The notes below the pieces were generated by a model. The model did no database searches and was not told the DNA's origin. It saw only the letters and a program-made list of their open reading frames with translations. A program made the translations under genes and the position numbers. DNA of 64,000 nt from Gemmobacter lutimaris (lineage in GTDB: Bacteria > Pseudomonadota > Alphaproteobacteria > Rhodobacterales > Rhodobacteraceae): contig NZ_QXXQ01000015.1 of NCBI RefSeq assembly GCF_003570715.1, forward strand, positions 1 through 64,000. The letters are read 5' to 3'. Position 1 is the first letter of the stretch, and each line of letters starts with the position of its first letter. This document shows, one piece after another, positions 33,603-43,334 of this stretch.

Positions 33603-34705
33603 AGATTACCCGCATACGTGTCTACAAGACGGACCTCCCCTACGTCGGAGGAACCTATTCCTGGGGCGCGGGAAACGCCATAAAGGTAGCCAAGGCGTCT
33701 GTCGTCGTCATCGACACGGACGCCGGGTTGTCCGGATGCGGGGAATTCACGCCCTGCGGCGAGAACTACATGGTTGCCCATTCCGAAGGGGTGGAGGCTG
33801 CGGCACGGCTTCTCGCACCGGCGCTGCTGGGCGAAGATCCCCGGCAGGTGGCGCGGATCGAGCGGATCATGGACCACGTCATTCAGGGTCACGGATATGC
33901 CAAGGCGCCAATTGATGCCGCGTGTTGGGACATTCTGGGCCAGTCCACCGGACAGCCTGTCTGGATGCTCCTCGGTGGAAGGCTGACGGAGGCCGCTCCA
34001 ATGTATCGGGTCGCCCCGCAAAAATCGACGGACGAGACCATTGCCGAGATGGAGCGATATCGCCAGCAGGGCTACAGGCAGTTCCAGATCAAGGTCGGGG
34101 CCGACTGGGTGACGGACATCGACAGAATCCGCGCCACCTTGCCCCTGCTGAAGCCGGGCGAGAAGGCGATGGCCGATGCCAATCAGGGCTGGCGGGTGGA
34201 CAATGCGATCCGCGTCGCACGCGCCACGCGAGATCTCGACTTCATTCTGGAACAGCCGTGCCGGACCTACGAGGAGTGCCAGCAGGTCCGACGTGTCGCC
34301 GAGCAGCCCATGAAGCTCGATGAATGCGTGACAGGTATGGCGGCGGCACAACGCATTGTTGCCGACCACGGGGCGGACATATGCTGCCTGAAGATCTCCA
34401 ACCTCGGCGGGCTCTCGAAGGCACGTCGGGTACGTGATTTCCTGATCGACAACCGCATTCCGGTGGTCAGCGAGGACACCTGGGGCGGAGAGATCACATC
34501 TGCGGTTGTGGCTCACTTCGCCGCTTCGACACCTGAGGAATACCTTCAGAACACAACCGACCTCATGAACTACAACACCCGGTCGACAGGTATCGGAGGT
34601 CCGACTGCACAAGAAGGGAAACTCTTAGCCAGCGACACACCCGGGCTGGGCGTGCGCCCGGATTTCGAGAGCATCGGTTCCGCAGTTTCGGAGTATGTGC
34701 TGTGA
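33599..34705 (+). CDS. Enolase-superfamily enzyme 1 (mandelate racemase/muconate lactonizing type)
   Basis: A 368-residue enzyme starting at GTG (MKITRIRVYKTDLP). Catalytic bases are Lys165 (FQIKVGADW) and Lys265 (LKISNLGG); metal ligands are Asp193, Glu219 (LEQPC) and Asp241/Glu242 (MKLDEC). Two opposed lysines are typical of racemases and epimerases of this superfamily, such as hydroxyproline betaine 2-epimerase HpbD. It is the first of three tandem paralogues, each overlapping the next by 4 nt. Closest to an amino-acid-betaine epimerase by context; substrate unproven. Confidence 0.88.
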   Translation: MKITRIRVYKTDLPYVGGTYSWGAGNAIKVAKASVVVIDTDAGLSGCGEFTPCGENYMVAHSEGVEAAARLLAPALLGEDPRQVARIERIMDHVIQGHGYAKAPIDAACWDILGQSTGQPVWMLLGGRLTEAAPMYRVAPQKSTDETIAEMERYRQQGYRQFQIKVGADWVTDIDRIRATLPLLKPGEKAMADANQGWRVDNAIRVARATRDLDFILEQPCRTYEECQQVRRVAEQPMKLDECVTGMAAAQRIVADHGADICCLKISNLGGLSKARRVRDFLIDNRIPVVSEDTWGGEITSAVVAHFAASTPEEYLQNTTDLMNYNTRSTGIGGPTAQEGKLLASDTPGLGVRPDFESIGSAVSEYVL

Positions 34706-35817
34706 AGATAACCCGCATCACGGTCTGGGCAGTCGATCTACCCTTGACGAAGCCCTACTGGCTTTCAGGCGGCCGGTTAAAATTCGAACGGCTCGACTCG
34801 ACTTTCGTTCGCCTCGATACGGATGAGGGGATCTGCGGTTGGGGCGAGGGCTGCCCCTGGGGGACGACCTATCTGCCCGCGCACGGTCCAGGCATCCGTG
34901 CCGGCATTGCGATGCTTGCCCCGGCAATTCTTGGACGTGATCCACGCTCCCTCCGTTCGCTCAATGAGGTGATGGATGTCCAACTTCCGGGCCACCTCTA
35001 CGTCAAATCGGCGATCGACATGGCGGCTTGGGATATTCTTGGCAAGGTCGCGAACATGCCGCTCTGGCAGCTTTTCGGGGCCCATACTGCGGAGCCGGTA
35101 GCGGTCAACTCGTCGATTTCCACCGGGACGCCAGATGAGATGATCGCCCTCATCGGCGAGGCATCGGCCAAAGGCTACCGCACGCATTCCGCCAAGCTCG
35201 GTGGCCACGACATTCGCGCCGATATTGCCCGGATCGAGGCGATCACGGCCGCGCTCCCGTCGGACGAGAAAGTCACCTACGACATCAACCGCGCATGGAC
35301 ACCCGGCGTTGCGGTGCAAGTTCTGAACTCGGTCGCGGCACGGGATTGGATCGAGCAGCCCTGCGAGACACTCGACCAATGCGCGCATGTGGCGGGTCGC
35401 GTCGCCAACCCCATCATGCTCGACGAATGCCTCCATACCTTCCAGGATCACCTTGACGCCTGGCGGCTTGGGGCGTGCGAGGGCGTCAAGGTCAAGCCGA
35501 ACCGCGTTGGAGGGCTGACAAAGGCTCTGCAAATACGCGATTTTGGGGTCTCTGTCGGCTGGCAGATGCACATCGAGGATCTTGGCGGTTCAGCCTTGGC
35601 CGACACCGCGGCGATACACCTCGCCGCAGCCACGCCCCAGGCAAACCGGCTCGCAAGTTGGCTCTGCCACTATCACCTTTCGGTCGATCCGGTGCCTGAT
35701 CAGGGTGCGCGCAATGAAGGTGGCTTTGCCACCCCGCCCTCTGTGCCGGGTCTCGGCGTAACACCTGATCCTGGGCGACTGGGCGATCCTGTCGCGGTCT
35801 ATGAGGTTTCAAGATGA
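34702..35817 (+). CDS. Enolase-superfamily enzyme 2
   Basis: A 371-residue paralogue starting at GTG (MKITRITVWAVDLPL). It keeps Lys165 (SAKLGGHD), Asp194, Glu218 (IEQPC), Asp241/Glu242 (MLDEC) and Lys265 (KVKPNRVGG), so it should be active. Its substrate-contact N-terminal loops (KPYWLSGG at 17-24; PWGTTYLP at 52-59) differ from those of its two neighbours, which points to a different substrate or stereoisomer. Overlaps both neighbours by 4 nt. Confidence 0.87.
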   Translation: MKITRITVWAVDLPLTKPYWLSGGRLKFERLDSTFVRLDTDEGICGWGEGCPWGTTYLPAHGPGIRAGIAMLAPAILGRDPRSLRSLNEVMDVQLPGHLYVKSAIDMAAWDILGKVANMPLWQLFGAHTAEPVAVNSSISTGTPDEMIALIGEASAKGYRTHSAKLGGHDIRADIARIEAITAALPSDEKVTYDINRAWTPGVAVQVLNSVAARDWIEQPCETLDQCAHVAGRVANPIMLDECLHTFQDHLDAWRLGACEGVKVKPNRVGGLTKALQIRDFGVSVGWQMHIEDLGGSALADTAAIHLAAATPQANRLASWLCHYHLSVDPVPDQGARNEGGFATPPSVPGLGVTPDPGRLGDPVAVYEVSR

Positions 35818-36917
35818 AGATCACACGCCTAACACTTTGGGAAATCCCGCTGACGAGCCATGTTGCCTATCACATGGCTGGCGGCAAAACGTGCGATACG
35901 GTCACCTCGGTCGTTCTTCGCGTCGATACAGATGAAGAAATCTCCGGCTGGGGCGAGGTCTGCCCGATCCCGCATTATCTGCCGGCCTACCCGGAAGGCG
36001 TCCGTCCCGCACTGGAATACTTGGCACCAGTGGTGATCGGATCTGATCCGGTTGGGCCAGAGGCACTGATGAGCCGCGCCGATGCGTGGCTCCAGGGTCA
36101 TCCCTATGCCAAGTCGGCTCTGGATCTGGCGCTTTGGGATATTACGGGCAAGGTTGCCGGATTGCCGCTTTATGCGCTGCTCGGCGGGCGGCAGGTCAAG
36201 GACATGCCCCTATATCATTCCATCACTTGCATCGCGCCAGAAGAGATGGCGCGAATTGCAATGGAAGCTAAGGCCGAGGGGATCACTCAGTTCCAGGTCA
36301 AACTCGGTGCCGACGGCGACTGGCAGGCCGACGTTGCACGGTTGAGGATGGTGCGTGAGGTGGTGGGCGAAGGGCCGCTGGTTTACGGCGACTGGAATTG
36401 CGGCGCGACGCGGCTCGATGCCACGCGGGTTGGTAAGGCGGTGGCCGATCTGGACATCATGCTGGAACAGCCCTGCGCAACGCTAGAGGAATGCGCGGCG
36501 GTCCGCGCGGCGACCGGCCTGCCTATGAAGATCGACGAGAACGGGCACGACACCACCTCGCTGCTCAAGGCATACGAGCTTGGCTGCATGGATGCCGTCG
36601 CGCTGAAGCTGTCCAAGTTCGGCGGGCTTTCCCCGATGCGGCGGGCGCGCGATCTGTGCCTTCACCTTGGCGCGAAGATGTGCGTCGAGGACACTTGGGG
36701 ATCGGACGTGACAACATCCGCATTGCTGCATCTGGCAGCTGCAACGCCCGAACGGATGCTTCTGAACACCTGCGATCTCTCGAACTACGTGGGACCACGA
36801 CTTGATGCTGCGGCACCAAGCCGCCGCGACGGTCGCATTGCCCCGCCTGTAGGCCCCGGCCTGGGCGTCGTGCCCGACCCTGACACACTCGGCCAGTCTG
36901 CGGCCGTTATCGACTAG
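35814..36917 (+). CDS. Enolase-superfamily enzyme 3
   Basis: A 367-residue paralogue starting MKITRLTLWEIPLTSHVAYH. Catalytic and metal residues are present: Lys163 (FQVKLGADGDW), Asp193, Glu219 (LEQPC), Asp241/Glu242 (KIDEN) and Lys265 (LKLSKFGG). GDWNCGAT at 192-199 resembles the metal-ligand strand of proline-derivative racemases in this superfamily. It ends 9 nt before the aminotransferase gene. Function as for enzyme 1, with an unknown substrate. Confidence 0.87.
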   Translation: MKITRLTLWEIPLTSHVAYHMAGGKTCDTVTSVVLRVDTDEEISGWGEVCPIPHYLPAYPEGVRPALEYLAPVVIGSDPVGPEALMSRADAWLQGHPYAKSALDLALWDITGKVAGLPLYALLGGRQVKDMPLYHSITCIAPEEMARIAMEAKAEGITQFQVKLGADGDWQADVARLRMVREVVGEGPLVYGDWNCGATRLDATRVGKAVADLDIMLEQPCATLEECAAVRAATGLPMKIDENGHDTTSLLKAYELGCMDAVALKLSKFGGLSPMRRARDLCLHLGAKMCVEDTWGSDVTTSALLHLAAATPERMLLNTCDLSNYVGPRLDAAAPSRRDGRIAPPVGPGLGVVPDPDTLGQSAAVID

Positions 36918-36926
36918 GAGAGCAAG

Positions 36927-38201
36927 ATGCCCGACAAGACTCTGATGCAAACCTGGGCCGCGCGCGCGCGTGCTGTCCTGCCTGCTGGTGGCTTTGGCAA
37001 TTTCGACCCGTCGATTTTCATCCGCGAGGGCAAGGGATCACGGATCTGGGATGAGGATGGTAGGGAGTATGTCGATTACCTGATCGGCTCCGGACCAATG
37101 CTTCTCGGTCACGGCCATCCCGAAGTACTGGAGGCGGTGGCCGAGCAGCTTCCCAAGGGCATGACGTTCTTCGCCAACAACGCAGCCGGCGTAGAACTGG
37201 CCGAGGAGATTTGCCGTGCAGTTTCTTGCGCAGAGCAGGTTCGGTTCCTGTCTTCGGGCGGAGAAGCGGACATGTATGCCATGCGCCTGGCCCGCGCCTT
37301 TACCGGCCGTGACAAGATCCTGAAGTTCGAGGGCGGCTATCACGGCATGTCCGCCGAAGCGCAGATGAGCCTTGCGCCGACACAGCTGGTGAACTTCCCG
37401 CAGGCGGTTCCCGACAGCGCCGGCATTCCCGAGGCGGTCCGGGGCGAGATGCTGATCGCGCCGTTCAATGACCTCGACTACCTCGAAAGCCTTCTGGCCG
37501 AATACGGTGATCGGGTTGCCGGCATCATCGTCGAGCCCCTGCAGCGGATCATCCCGCCGGCACCCGGTTTCCTTGAAGGCGTACGGGCGCTTTGCGACCG
37601 CTACGGCATCGTCCTGATCTTTGACGAGGTTGTGACCGGCTTCCGCTTTGCCTATGGCGGGGCGCAGGAAGCCTATGGGGTCACGCCAGATCTCTGCACG
37701 CTCGGCAAGATCATTGGCGGTGGCTTCCCGCTGGCTGCTGTGGCGGGCCGGAAGCCGATCATGGATCACTTCGACAAGGCCATCGTCGGGCCGGAGAAAT
37801 GGCTTATGATGCTTGGCACGCTCTCGGGTAATCCGGTTGCGGCAGTGGCCGGCCTCAAGACGATGGAGATCCTGCGTCGCACCGGAGCGTTCGACACGCT
37901 CCGCAGTCACGGCGAGCGGCTCCAGTCGATGTTCCGCCGGCATCTCGACGCTGCGGGCGTTCCGCATCGGATTGTCGGCCATCCTACCCTTTTCGATGTG
38001 GTCTTTGTTGACCGTGAAGTGCGGACCTATCGTGATGTGCTGGCTGCCGACCAGAAGAAGAACGGTCGGTTCAACGCGGTTCTGCGTGAGAACGGAGTAT
38101 TCAAGTCGCCGGGCAAGGTCTATCCGAGCCTCGCACTGACCGAGGCCGATTTCGAACTGACAGAGCTGGCCGTTCAAAGGGCCGCCGCCGCGATCGCCTG
38201 A
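36927..38201 (+). CDS. Class III aminotransferase (glutamate-1-semialdehyde aminomutase-like)
   Basis: A 424-residue PLP enzyme of the class III group: GSGPMLLGHGHPEVLEAV near 50-70, SSGGEADMYAMRLARAF, KFEGGYHG, LIFDEVVTGFR (PLP-ring Asp) and LCTLGKIIGGGFPLAAVAG with the Schiff-base Lys. It is nearest to glutamate-1-semialdehyde aminomutase-like proteins found in catabolic operons rather than haem synthesis, since it sits among betaine genes. It may move an amino group on an amino acid semialdehyde intermediate. GGAGAG precedes its ATG. Confidence 0.87.
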   Translation: MPDKTLMQTWAARARAVLPAGGFGNFDPSIFIREGKGSRIWDEDGREYVDYLIGSGPMLLGHGHPEVLEAVAEQLPKGMTFFANNAAGVELAEEICRAVSCAEQVRFLSSGGEADMYAMRLARAFTGRDKILKFEGGYHGMSAEAQMSLAPTQLVNFPQAVPDSAGIPEAVRGEMLIAPFNDLDYLESLLAEYGDRVAGIIVEPLQRIIPPAPGFLEGVRALCDRYGIVLIFDEVVTGFRFAYGGAQEAYGVTPDLCTLGKIIGGGFPLAAVAGRKPIMDHFDKAIVGPEKWLMMLGTLSGNPVAAVAGLKTMEILRRTGAFDTLRSHGERLQSMFRRHLDAAGVPHRIVGHPTLFDVVFVDREVRTYRDVLAADQKKNGRFNAVLRENGVFKSPGKVYPSLALTEADFELTELAVQRAAAAIA

Positions 38202-38261
38202 CGGGCGAGGTGACCCGGCGCGCCAGAAAGTGACACCAGGAAGAGACAAGGAATACCAACC

Positions 38262-39023
38262 ATGAAGGTTCTCGTGCCCGTAAAGCGGGTGATCGACTAC
38301 AACGTGAAGGTCCGCGTGAAGGCGGATGGATCGGGTGTCGATCTTGCGAATGTGAAGATGTCGATGAACCCCTTTGACGAGATCGCGGTGGAAGAGGCGA
38401 TCCGGCTGAAGGAGAAGGGGGTTGCGACCGAGGTTGTGGTGGTGTCGATCGGCGTGAAGCAGGCGCAGGAGACGCTGCGGACGGCGCTGGCGATGGGAGC
38501 GGACCGGGCGATCCTGATCGAGGCGGCGGCGGACGTGCACACCGACATCGAACCGCTGGCGGTGGCCAAGCTTCTGGCCGGCGTGGTCAGGGACGAGGCC
38601 CCCGGCCTGGTGCTGGCCGGCAAGCAGGCGATCGACAACGACATGAACGCCACCGGCCAGATGCTGGCGGCACTTCTGGGCTGGTCGCAGGCGACCTTCG
38701 CCAGCGAACTGGCGGTCGAGGGCGACAAGGCGACCGTGACGCGCGAGGTTGACGGCGGCCTGCAGACGATTTCGGTCAAGCTGCCGGCGGTGGTCTCGGT
38801 CGATCTGCGTCTGAACGAGCCGCGCTATGCCTCGCTGCCGAACATCATGAAGGCCAAGGCCAAGCCCTTGGCGACCAAGACGCCGGCCGACTACGGCGTC
38901 GACGTCGCGCCCCGCCTGACGGTGGTCAAGACGACGGAACCCGCGGGCCGCAAGGCCGGGGTCAAGGTCGGCTCGGTGGACGAGCTGATCGCGAAACTGA
39001 AAGACGAAGCGGGGGTGATCTGA
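38262..39023 (+). CDS. etfB: Electron transfer flavoprotein beta subunit
   Basis: A 253-residue ETF beta subunit: [20 protein letters not shown] at the start, [19 protein letters not shown], and the AMP-binding/recognition-loop region [20 protein letters not shown]. It accepts electrons from FAD dehydrogenases such as the enzyme encoded at 29441 and passes them to ETF-ubiquinone oxidoreductase. The gene is GC-richer, with near-uniform C/G third positions compared with neighbours, like a housekeeping chromosomal copy. It overlaps etfA by 1 nt. Confidence 0.95.
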   Translation: MKVLVPVKRVIDYNVKVRVKADGSGVDLANVKMSMNPFDEIAVEEAIRLKEKGVATEVVVVSIGVKQAQETLRTALAMGADRAILIEAAADVHTDIEPLAVAKLLAGVVRDEAPGLVLAGKQAIDNDMNATGQMLAALLGWSQATFASELAVEGDKATVTREVDGGLQTISVKLPAVVSVDLRLNEPRYASLPNIMKAKAKPLATKTPADYGVDVAPRLTVVKTTEPAGRKAGVKVGSVDELIAKLKDEAGVI

Positions 39024-39934
39024 TGGCTGTCCTTCTTCTTGCGGATGTGAACGGTGGCCAGCTTGCCACCGATTCGGTTGCCAAGGCGTTGACGGCGGTG
39101 GCGGCCCTGGGCGAGGTGCACCTGCTGGTGGCCGGTCCGGCCTCGGCCGCGGCCGAGGCGGCGGGGCTTGCCGGGGCGGCCAAGGTGCTGCACGCCGAGG
39201 ACGCGGGCCATGGCCTGGCCGAAGGGCTGGCCGACCTGGTGGTCAGCCTGGCCGGCGGCTACAGCCACATTGCGGCGGCGGCGACGCCCTATGCCAAGAA
39301 CGTGCTGCCGCGGGTTGCGGCGCTTCTGGACGTGATGGTGCTGTCGGACGTGACCGCGGTGGTCGATGCCGACACCTTCGAACGGCCGATCTATGCCGGC
39401 AACGCGTTCCAGACGGTGAAATCCTCGGACAAGGTGAAGGTCTTCACCGTGCGCACCGCGGCCTTCGCGGCCGCCGGCACGGGCGGCTCGGCGGCGGTTT
39501 CGCCGGTCGCGGCAAAGCCGTCGGACCTGTCGGCCTGGGTCGAGGACAAGGTGGCGACCTCGGACCGTCCGGAACTGACCTCGGCGGGGATCGTCGTGTC
39601 GGGCGGGCGCGGCGTGGGCAGCCAGGCCGACTTCGCGCTGATCGAGAAGCTGGCCGACAAGCTGGGCGCGGCCGTGGGCGCATCGCGCGCGGCGGTCGAC
39701 TCGGGCTACGCCCCGAACGACTGGCAGGTGGGCCAGACCGGCAAGGTCGTGGCGCCGCAGCTGTACGTCGCGGTCGGCATCTCGGGCGCGATCCAGCACC
39801 TGGCGGGGATGAAGGACAGCAAGGTCATCGTCGCCATCAACAAGGACGAAGAGGCCCCGATCTTCCAGGTCGCCGACTATGGCCTCGTCGCTGACCTCTT
39901 CACCGCCGTGCCGGAACTGATCGAAAAGCTCTGA
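39023..39934 (+). CDS. etfA: Electron transfer flavoprotein alpha subunit
   Basis: A 303-residue ETF alpha subunit with the FAD-binding C-terminal domain: [59 protein letters not shown] and [20 protein letters not shown]. With EtfB it carries electrons from the FAD dehydrogenase. Length is normal and it looks intact. Base composition, like etfB, is richer in GC than the flanking catabolic genes; a truncated permease follows 15 nt later, so the right edge of an inserted block may lie here. Confidence 0.95.
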   Translation: MAVLLLADVNGGQLATDSVAKALTAVAALGEVHLLVAGPASAAAEAAGLAGAAKVLHAEDAGHGLAEGLADLVVSLAGGYSHIAAAATPYAKNVLPRVAALLDVMVLSDVTAVVDADTFERPIYAGNAFQTVKSSDKVKVFTVRTAAFAAAGTGGSAAVSPVAAKPSDLSAWVEDKVATSDRPELTSAGIVVSGGRGVGSQADFALIEKLADKLGAAVGASRAAVDSGYAPNDWQVGQTGKVVAPQLYVAVGISGAIQHLAGMKDSKVIVAINKDEEAPIFQVADYGLVADLFTAVPELIEKL

Positions 39935-39949
39935 GCGGGTGGGCTGTCG

Positions 39950-40264
39950 ATGAACATTAAGGAGGCGGCGCAGGACCTTGGCGCCAATCGGCTGGAGACG
40001 TTCTTTCTGATCACGCTCCGGCAGATCAAGCCTGGGGTGATCGCAGGCGGGCTATTCGCCTTCATCATGTCATGGATCAACGTTGAGGTCAGCATCTTCA
40101 ATTCGACTGTGGAACTGGTGCCGATCCCGGTGAAACTGTTCAATTACATCCAGTACGATGTCGATCCGCTCTTCGCGGCACTTTCGGCTGTGACCATTTA
40201 CGTCGCTTTTGGTGTCGTGTTCGTAATTGATGCGCTTATTGGAATCGACAAAGCGACAAACTGA
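39950..40264 (+). pseudogene. C-terminal remnant of an ABC transporter permease (PotC/spermidine-putrescine type)
   Basis: A 104-residue frame that starts in the middle of a permease: the EAA-loop segment KEAAQDLGANRLETFFLITL is at residues 4-23, normally near residue 150 of a permease of about 260 residues. It is followed by the last membrane segments (PGVIAGGLFAFIMSWINVEV and LSAVTIYVAFGVVFVIDALI). About 60% of the N-terminal part is missing, so it cannot form a working permease. It lies just after etfA, at what seems to be a rearrangement joint. Confidence 0.8.
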
Positions 40265-40267
40265 TAA

Positions 40268-40612
<345 letters not shown>

Positions 40613-40689
40613 TGGCTGCCAGGCCGGCTTTGGAACTGACTGTGCGGCTTTGATGACTCAATTGAACTCATGACGGGAAGGTATTGGGA

Positions 40690-41913
40690 ATGTCTGGCAT
40701 TGTCGTGATCGGCGCAGGGCAGGCGGGTGCCTCGCTCGTGGCCAGGCTCCGGGGCGTCGGATATGGGGGCCAACTGACCCTGATCGGAGCGGAACCGGTT
40801 CCACCCTATCAGAGACCTCCATTGTCCAAGGCGTACCTGAAGGGCGATATGGACCCCGAGCGCCTTTTTGTGAGGCCGAAGAACTTCTACGCCGATAACG
40901 GCATTGATCTTCGACTTGGCCAGTGGGTGAGCGACATCGACCCCGCTGCCAAGACCCTAAAGGTTGGCGGAGACGTGCTCGCCTATAGCCAGCTGGCTCT
41001 TACAACCGGTTCCATTCCACGACGCCTGCCGGCACGGATCGGGGGAAGCCTAGGCGGTGTGTACGTCATGCGCGGCTTGGCCGACATTGATGCAATGGCA
41101 CCGGAATTCGTGGAAGGCCGGAGGCTTTTGATCGTGGGAGGCGGCTACGTCGGGCTCGAAGCCGCCGCAGTCGCCACCAGCCTTGGCCTTGAGGTTACGC
41201 TCATTGAGGCCGCGCCGCGTATTCTTCAGAGGGTGGCGTCTGCGGCAACGGCCGACTACTTCCGCAAACTCCACACAGACCATGGGGTGCGAGTACTCGA
41301 GAGCACCAAACTGGATCATCTTCTTGGTGATGACAGAGTGCGAGCAGCCGTATTGGCGGACGGAAGGGAGATCGCCGCCGATTTCGTGCTGGTCGGGGTT
41401 GGTGTGGAGCCAGCGACCGCCCTTGCAGAAACGGCCGGTCTCAAAGTTGAGAACGGCATCTGGACAGACGCCCTGGGCCGAACCTCGGATCCCTCAATAT
41501 GGGCCGCAGGCGATTGCGCCTCGTTTCCGCACAGCAGCGGGCGCATGCGGCTTGAGAGCGTTGGACACGCAATCGATCATGCCGAATGCGTCGCCCAGAA
41601 CATGGTTGGCACCGGCATGACCTATGTCGCGAAACCCTGGTTCTGGTCTGACCAGTACGATACCAAGCTCCAGATCGCCGGGCTGAATTCTGGATACGAC
41701 CAGGTGGTTGAACGGCTCGGCCAAGGTGGCTCTGCCTCAGTTTGGTACTTCGGGGGAAAACGGCTATTGGCCGTCGACGCCATGAACGACCCGCGGGCCT
41801 ACATGGTCGGCAAGCGGATAATCGAGGCGGGCCAAACTGTTCAGCCCAATCTGGTGCGGGACCCAACCACGGATTTGAGAACGCTGGCTCCGTCAGCCAT
41901 TGGCAGTTCATAG
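40690..41913 (+). CDS. NAD(P)H-dependent ferredoxin reductase (FAD, oxygenase-coupled type)
   Basis: A 407-residue flavoprotein: FAD site IVVIGAGQAGASLVARL at the N-terminus, PPYQRPPLSKAYLKG, NAD site LLIVGGGYVGLEAAAVA around 145-161, and DPSIWAAGDCASFPH near 270. This is the rubredoxin/putidaredoxin-reductase-like group that reduces ferredoxins for oxygenases. It is last in the plus operon, and a strong terminator follows, so ferredoxin plus reductase form an electron chain for the Rieske enzyme. An upstream TTG at 40684 is an alternative start. Confidence 0.92.
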   Translation: MSGIVVIGAGQAGASLVARLRGVGYGGQLTLIGAEPVPPYQRPPLSKAYLKGDMDPERLFVRPKNFYADNGIDLRLGQWVSDIDPAAKTLKVGGDVLAYSQLALTTGSIPRRLPARIGGSLGGVYVMRGLADIDAMAPEFVEGRRLLIVGGGYVGLEAAAVATSLGLEVTLIEAAPRILQRVASAATADYFRKLHTDHGVRVLESTKLDHLLGDDRVRAAVLADGREIAADFVLVGVGVEPATALAETAGLKVENGIWTDALGRTSDPSIWAAGDCASFPHSSGRMRLESVGHAIDHAECVAQNMVGTGMTYVAKPWFWSDQYDTKLQIAGLNSGYDQVVERLGQGGSASVWYFGGKRLLAVDAMNDPRAYMVGKRIIEAGQTVQPNLVRDPTTDLRTLAPSAIGSS

Positions 41914-41962
41914 CATCCACTGTGACTTGATCTCCCTGCAGACCGGTAACGATCTGCAAACT

Positions 41963-41990
41963 GCGGCACCTTTGGGTGCCGCTTCTTTTT
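41963..41990 (+). terminator. Intrinsic terminator after the ferredoxin reductase
   Basis: Perfect 8-bp stem GCGGCACC/GGTGCCGC with loop TTTG, followed by TTCTTTTT. It closes the 12.5-kb plus-strand betaine operon. Confidence 0.9.
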
Positions 41991-42241
41991 GAGCGGGGTG
42001 ATCAATCCTGTTCATCGATTCCGGTCGTAAACGCATGCACGCTCGTGCGGCTTGGATCATTGCCAGCCACTCGAGCATTCACAAGCCTTGAGTGATGCTT
42101 TGACGGCCTATCCATGCGCAGCCGTTGGAGATACAAGGGCTGACCCGGCGCATCAGCCGGGTCTGTTCTATTTCGCGGCAGAGTCTGCGCTCCCAAATCG
42201 GCATCGACCAGCAGCCGAGCGGAGATCAACCGGATGTGAGC
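41991..42241. other. Intergenic region between convergent operons
   Basis: About 250 bp (328 bp from the end of the reductase gene) without a convincing gene. It holds a second terminator-like hairpin, GACCCGGC/GCCGGGTC (42042 offset: 42142-42163), followed on the plus strand by TGTTCTATTT. Several short broken frames on both strands look like remnants, but I cannot name them. Confidence 0.4.
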
Positions 42242-42601
42242 CTAAAGACGCCTAGGATTACGGGCGACGACGATCATCTCGACGCGCATACCTGCACGCG
42301 CCAGAGCAACGCCACCTGTCGCCCGGGCCGGAGGGTTGCCCAGATCGACCCAGGCGTCCCAGACGGCGTTCATCCCAGCGAAATCCGCCATGTCGGCCAG
42401 CCAGACCTGGACCGACGCGATGTCGGCCTTGCTGCCGCCCAGTTCTGCCATCACGGCATCGACATTCGCCAGAACCTGCCGGGTCTGGGTCGTGATGTCC
42501 GCCGTCAGATCGTCGGGCACCTGCCCGGCCAGAAAGACGATGTCGCCGACCGTGACGGCCTCGCTCATGCGGGGGCCGGGATTGAGGCGGGTCAATGTCA
42601 T
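42242..42601 (-). CDS. RidA family protein (enamine/imine deaminase)
   Basis: A 119-residue RidA/YjgF-type protein starting MTLTRLNPGPRMSEAVTVGD: GDIVFLAGQVPDD, TRQVLANVDAVMAELGGSKA and WVDLGNPPARA, where the conserved Arg for substrate binding follows the Pro pair. RidA hydrolyses reactive enamine/imine intermediates from PLP or FAD amine chemistry. It ends the minus-strand operon, 16 nt after the DUF3726 gene. GGAAG precedes the ATG. A second RidA gene lies in the opine-like operon at 56912. Confidence 0.88.
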   Translation of the reverse strand: MTLTRLNPGPRMSEAVTVGDIVFLAGQVPDDLTADITTQTRQVLANVDAVMAELGGSKADIASVQVWLADMADFAGMNAVWDAWVDLGNPPARATGGVALARAGMRVEMIVVARNPRRL

Positions 42602-42617
42602 AATTCTTCCTTCGGTT

Positions 42618-43334
42618 TCAGTCATTGTCGCTGACCATCGCGCCAGCGCCCCGGCGCGAGGTTTCGGATGCCGGAACTGTCGTGCGCATTGACAGCGCGT
42701 TGAGTCCGGCTAGCGTCTCTGCCGAGAGAGGGCACATGTCGGGGGCAGGGGGCGCGATCTTGTGTTCCGCCCGGCACGTCACCAGCACAACCTGTGCTTC
42801 CTGCAGCTTGGAAAGCGCGGTCAGCTGTGCCGGATCCACCTCACCGTCGGCCGAAATATAGGCCTTTTCGCCGTTCCAACCGATTTCGATCGCCGCATTG
42901 ATCGCCTTGGCGATTCGCGCCAGATGTGGAACGGCAAGCACCGGATGACGCAACGCCCCGACCATGACAGGCGCGGCAGAAACGCCTTCCGGCAGGCCCG
43001 CGTGGTCGTCAAGCGACGCGCCGGCCGTGATCGGGCAAAGCGCGCGCCCGTCCTGCGCCGCCCAGATCCGGCCAGAGATGGTCAGGGCACCACCTCCCGC
43101 AGGCCGCGCCGCAAGATGGGCCAGCAGGGCCGCCGGACCATCAATACTGCGGGCAGCCAACCAGCCGGCCGCGAAGCCGGCTTCCTCGGCCAGCCCCCAT
43201 GGCATGCCGGCACCGCGTGCGGCCTTCAAGCACAGGGTTTCCACTTCGTTGCGCGACAATCGGGTCAGCAGCGCGGGATGTTCGGGAAAGGTCGTCGCCG
43301 AGGCTGTCGGATCATGGGCTTCCGTCAAGGACAT
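42618..43334 (-). CDS. DUF3726 family protein
   Basis: A 238-residue protein starting MSLTEAHDPTASATTFPEHP. SRNEVETLCLKAARGAGMPW then GLAEEAGFAAGWLA (about 28-62) is the core of DUF3726, a family of unknown function. Its ATG overlaps the stop of the 557-residue gene (TGATG) and GGGAGGAG precedes it. The later part (GWNGEKAYISADGEVDPAQL) is soluble with no signal. It always seems to accompany catabolic genes in my memory of proteobacterial genomes; an enzyme role is possible. Confidence 0.8.
   Translation of the reverse strand: MSLTEAHDPTASATTFPEHPALLTRLSRNEVETLCLKAARGAGMPWGLAEEAGFAAGWLAARSIDGPAALLAHLAARPAGGGALTISGRIWAAQDGRALCPITAGASLDDHAGLPEGVSAAPVMVGALRHPVLAVPHLARIAKAINAAIEIGWNGEKAYISADGEVDPAQLTALSKLQEAQVVLVTCRAEHKIAPPAPDMCPLSAETLAGLNALSMRTTVPASETSRRGAGAMVSDND

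Noticed and set aside
37038-38540. 500-codon minus-strand frame opposite the aminotransferase and etfB
   Set aside because: Antisense shadow crossing a gene boundary, no known domain.
39950-40264. Intact small membrane protein in the betaine operon
   Set aside because: It begins at the permease EAA loop and lacks the first part of the family, so it is a remnant.
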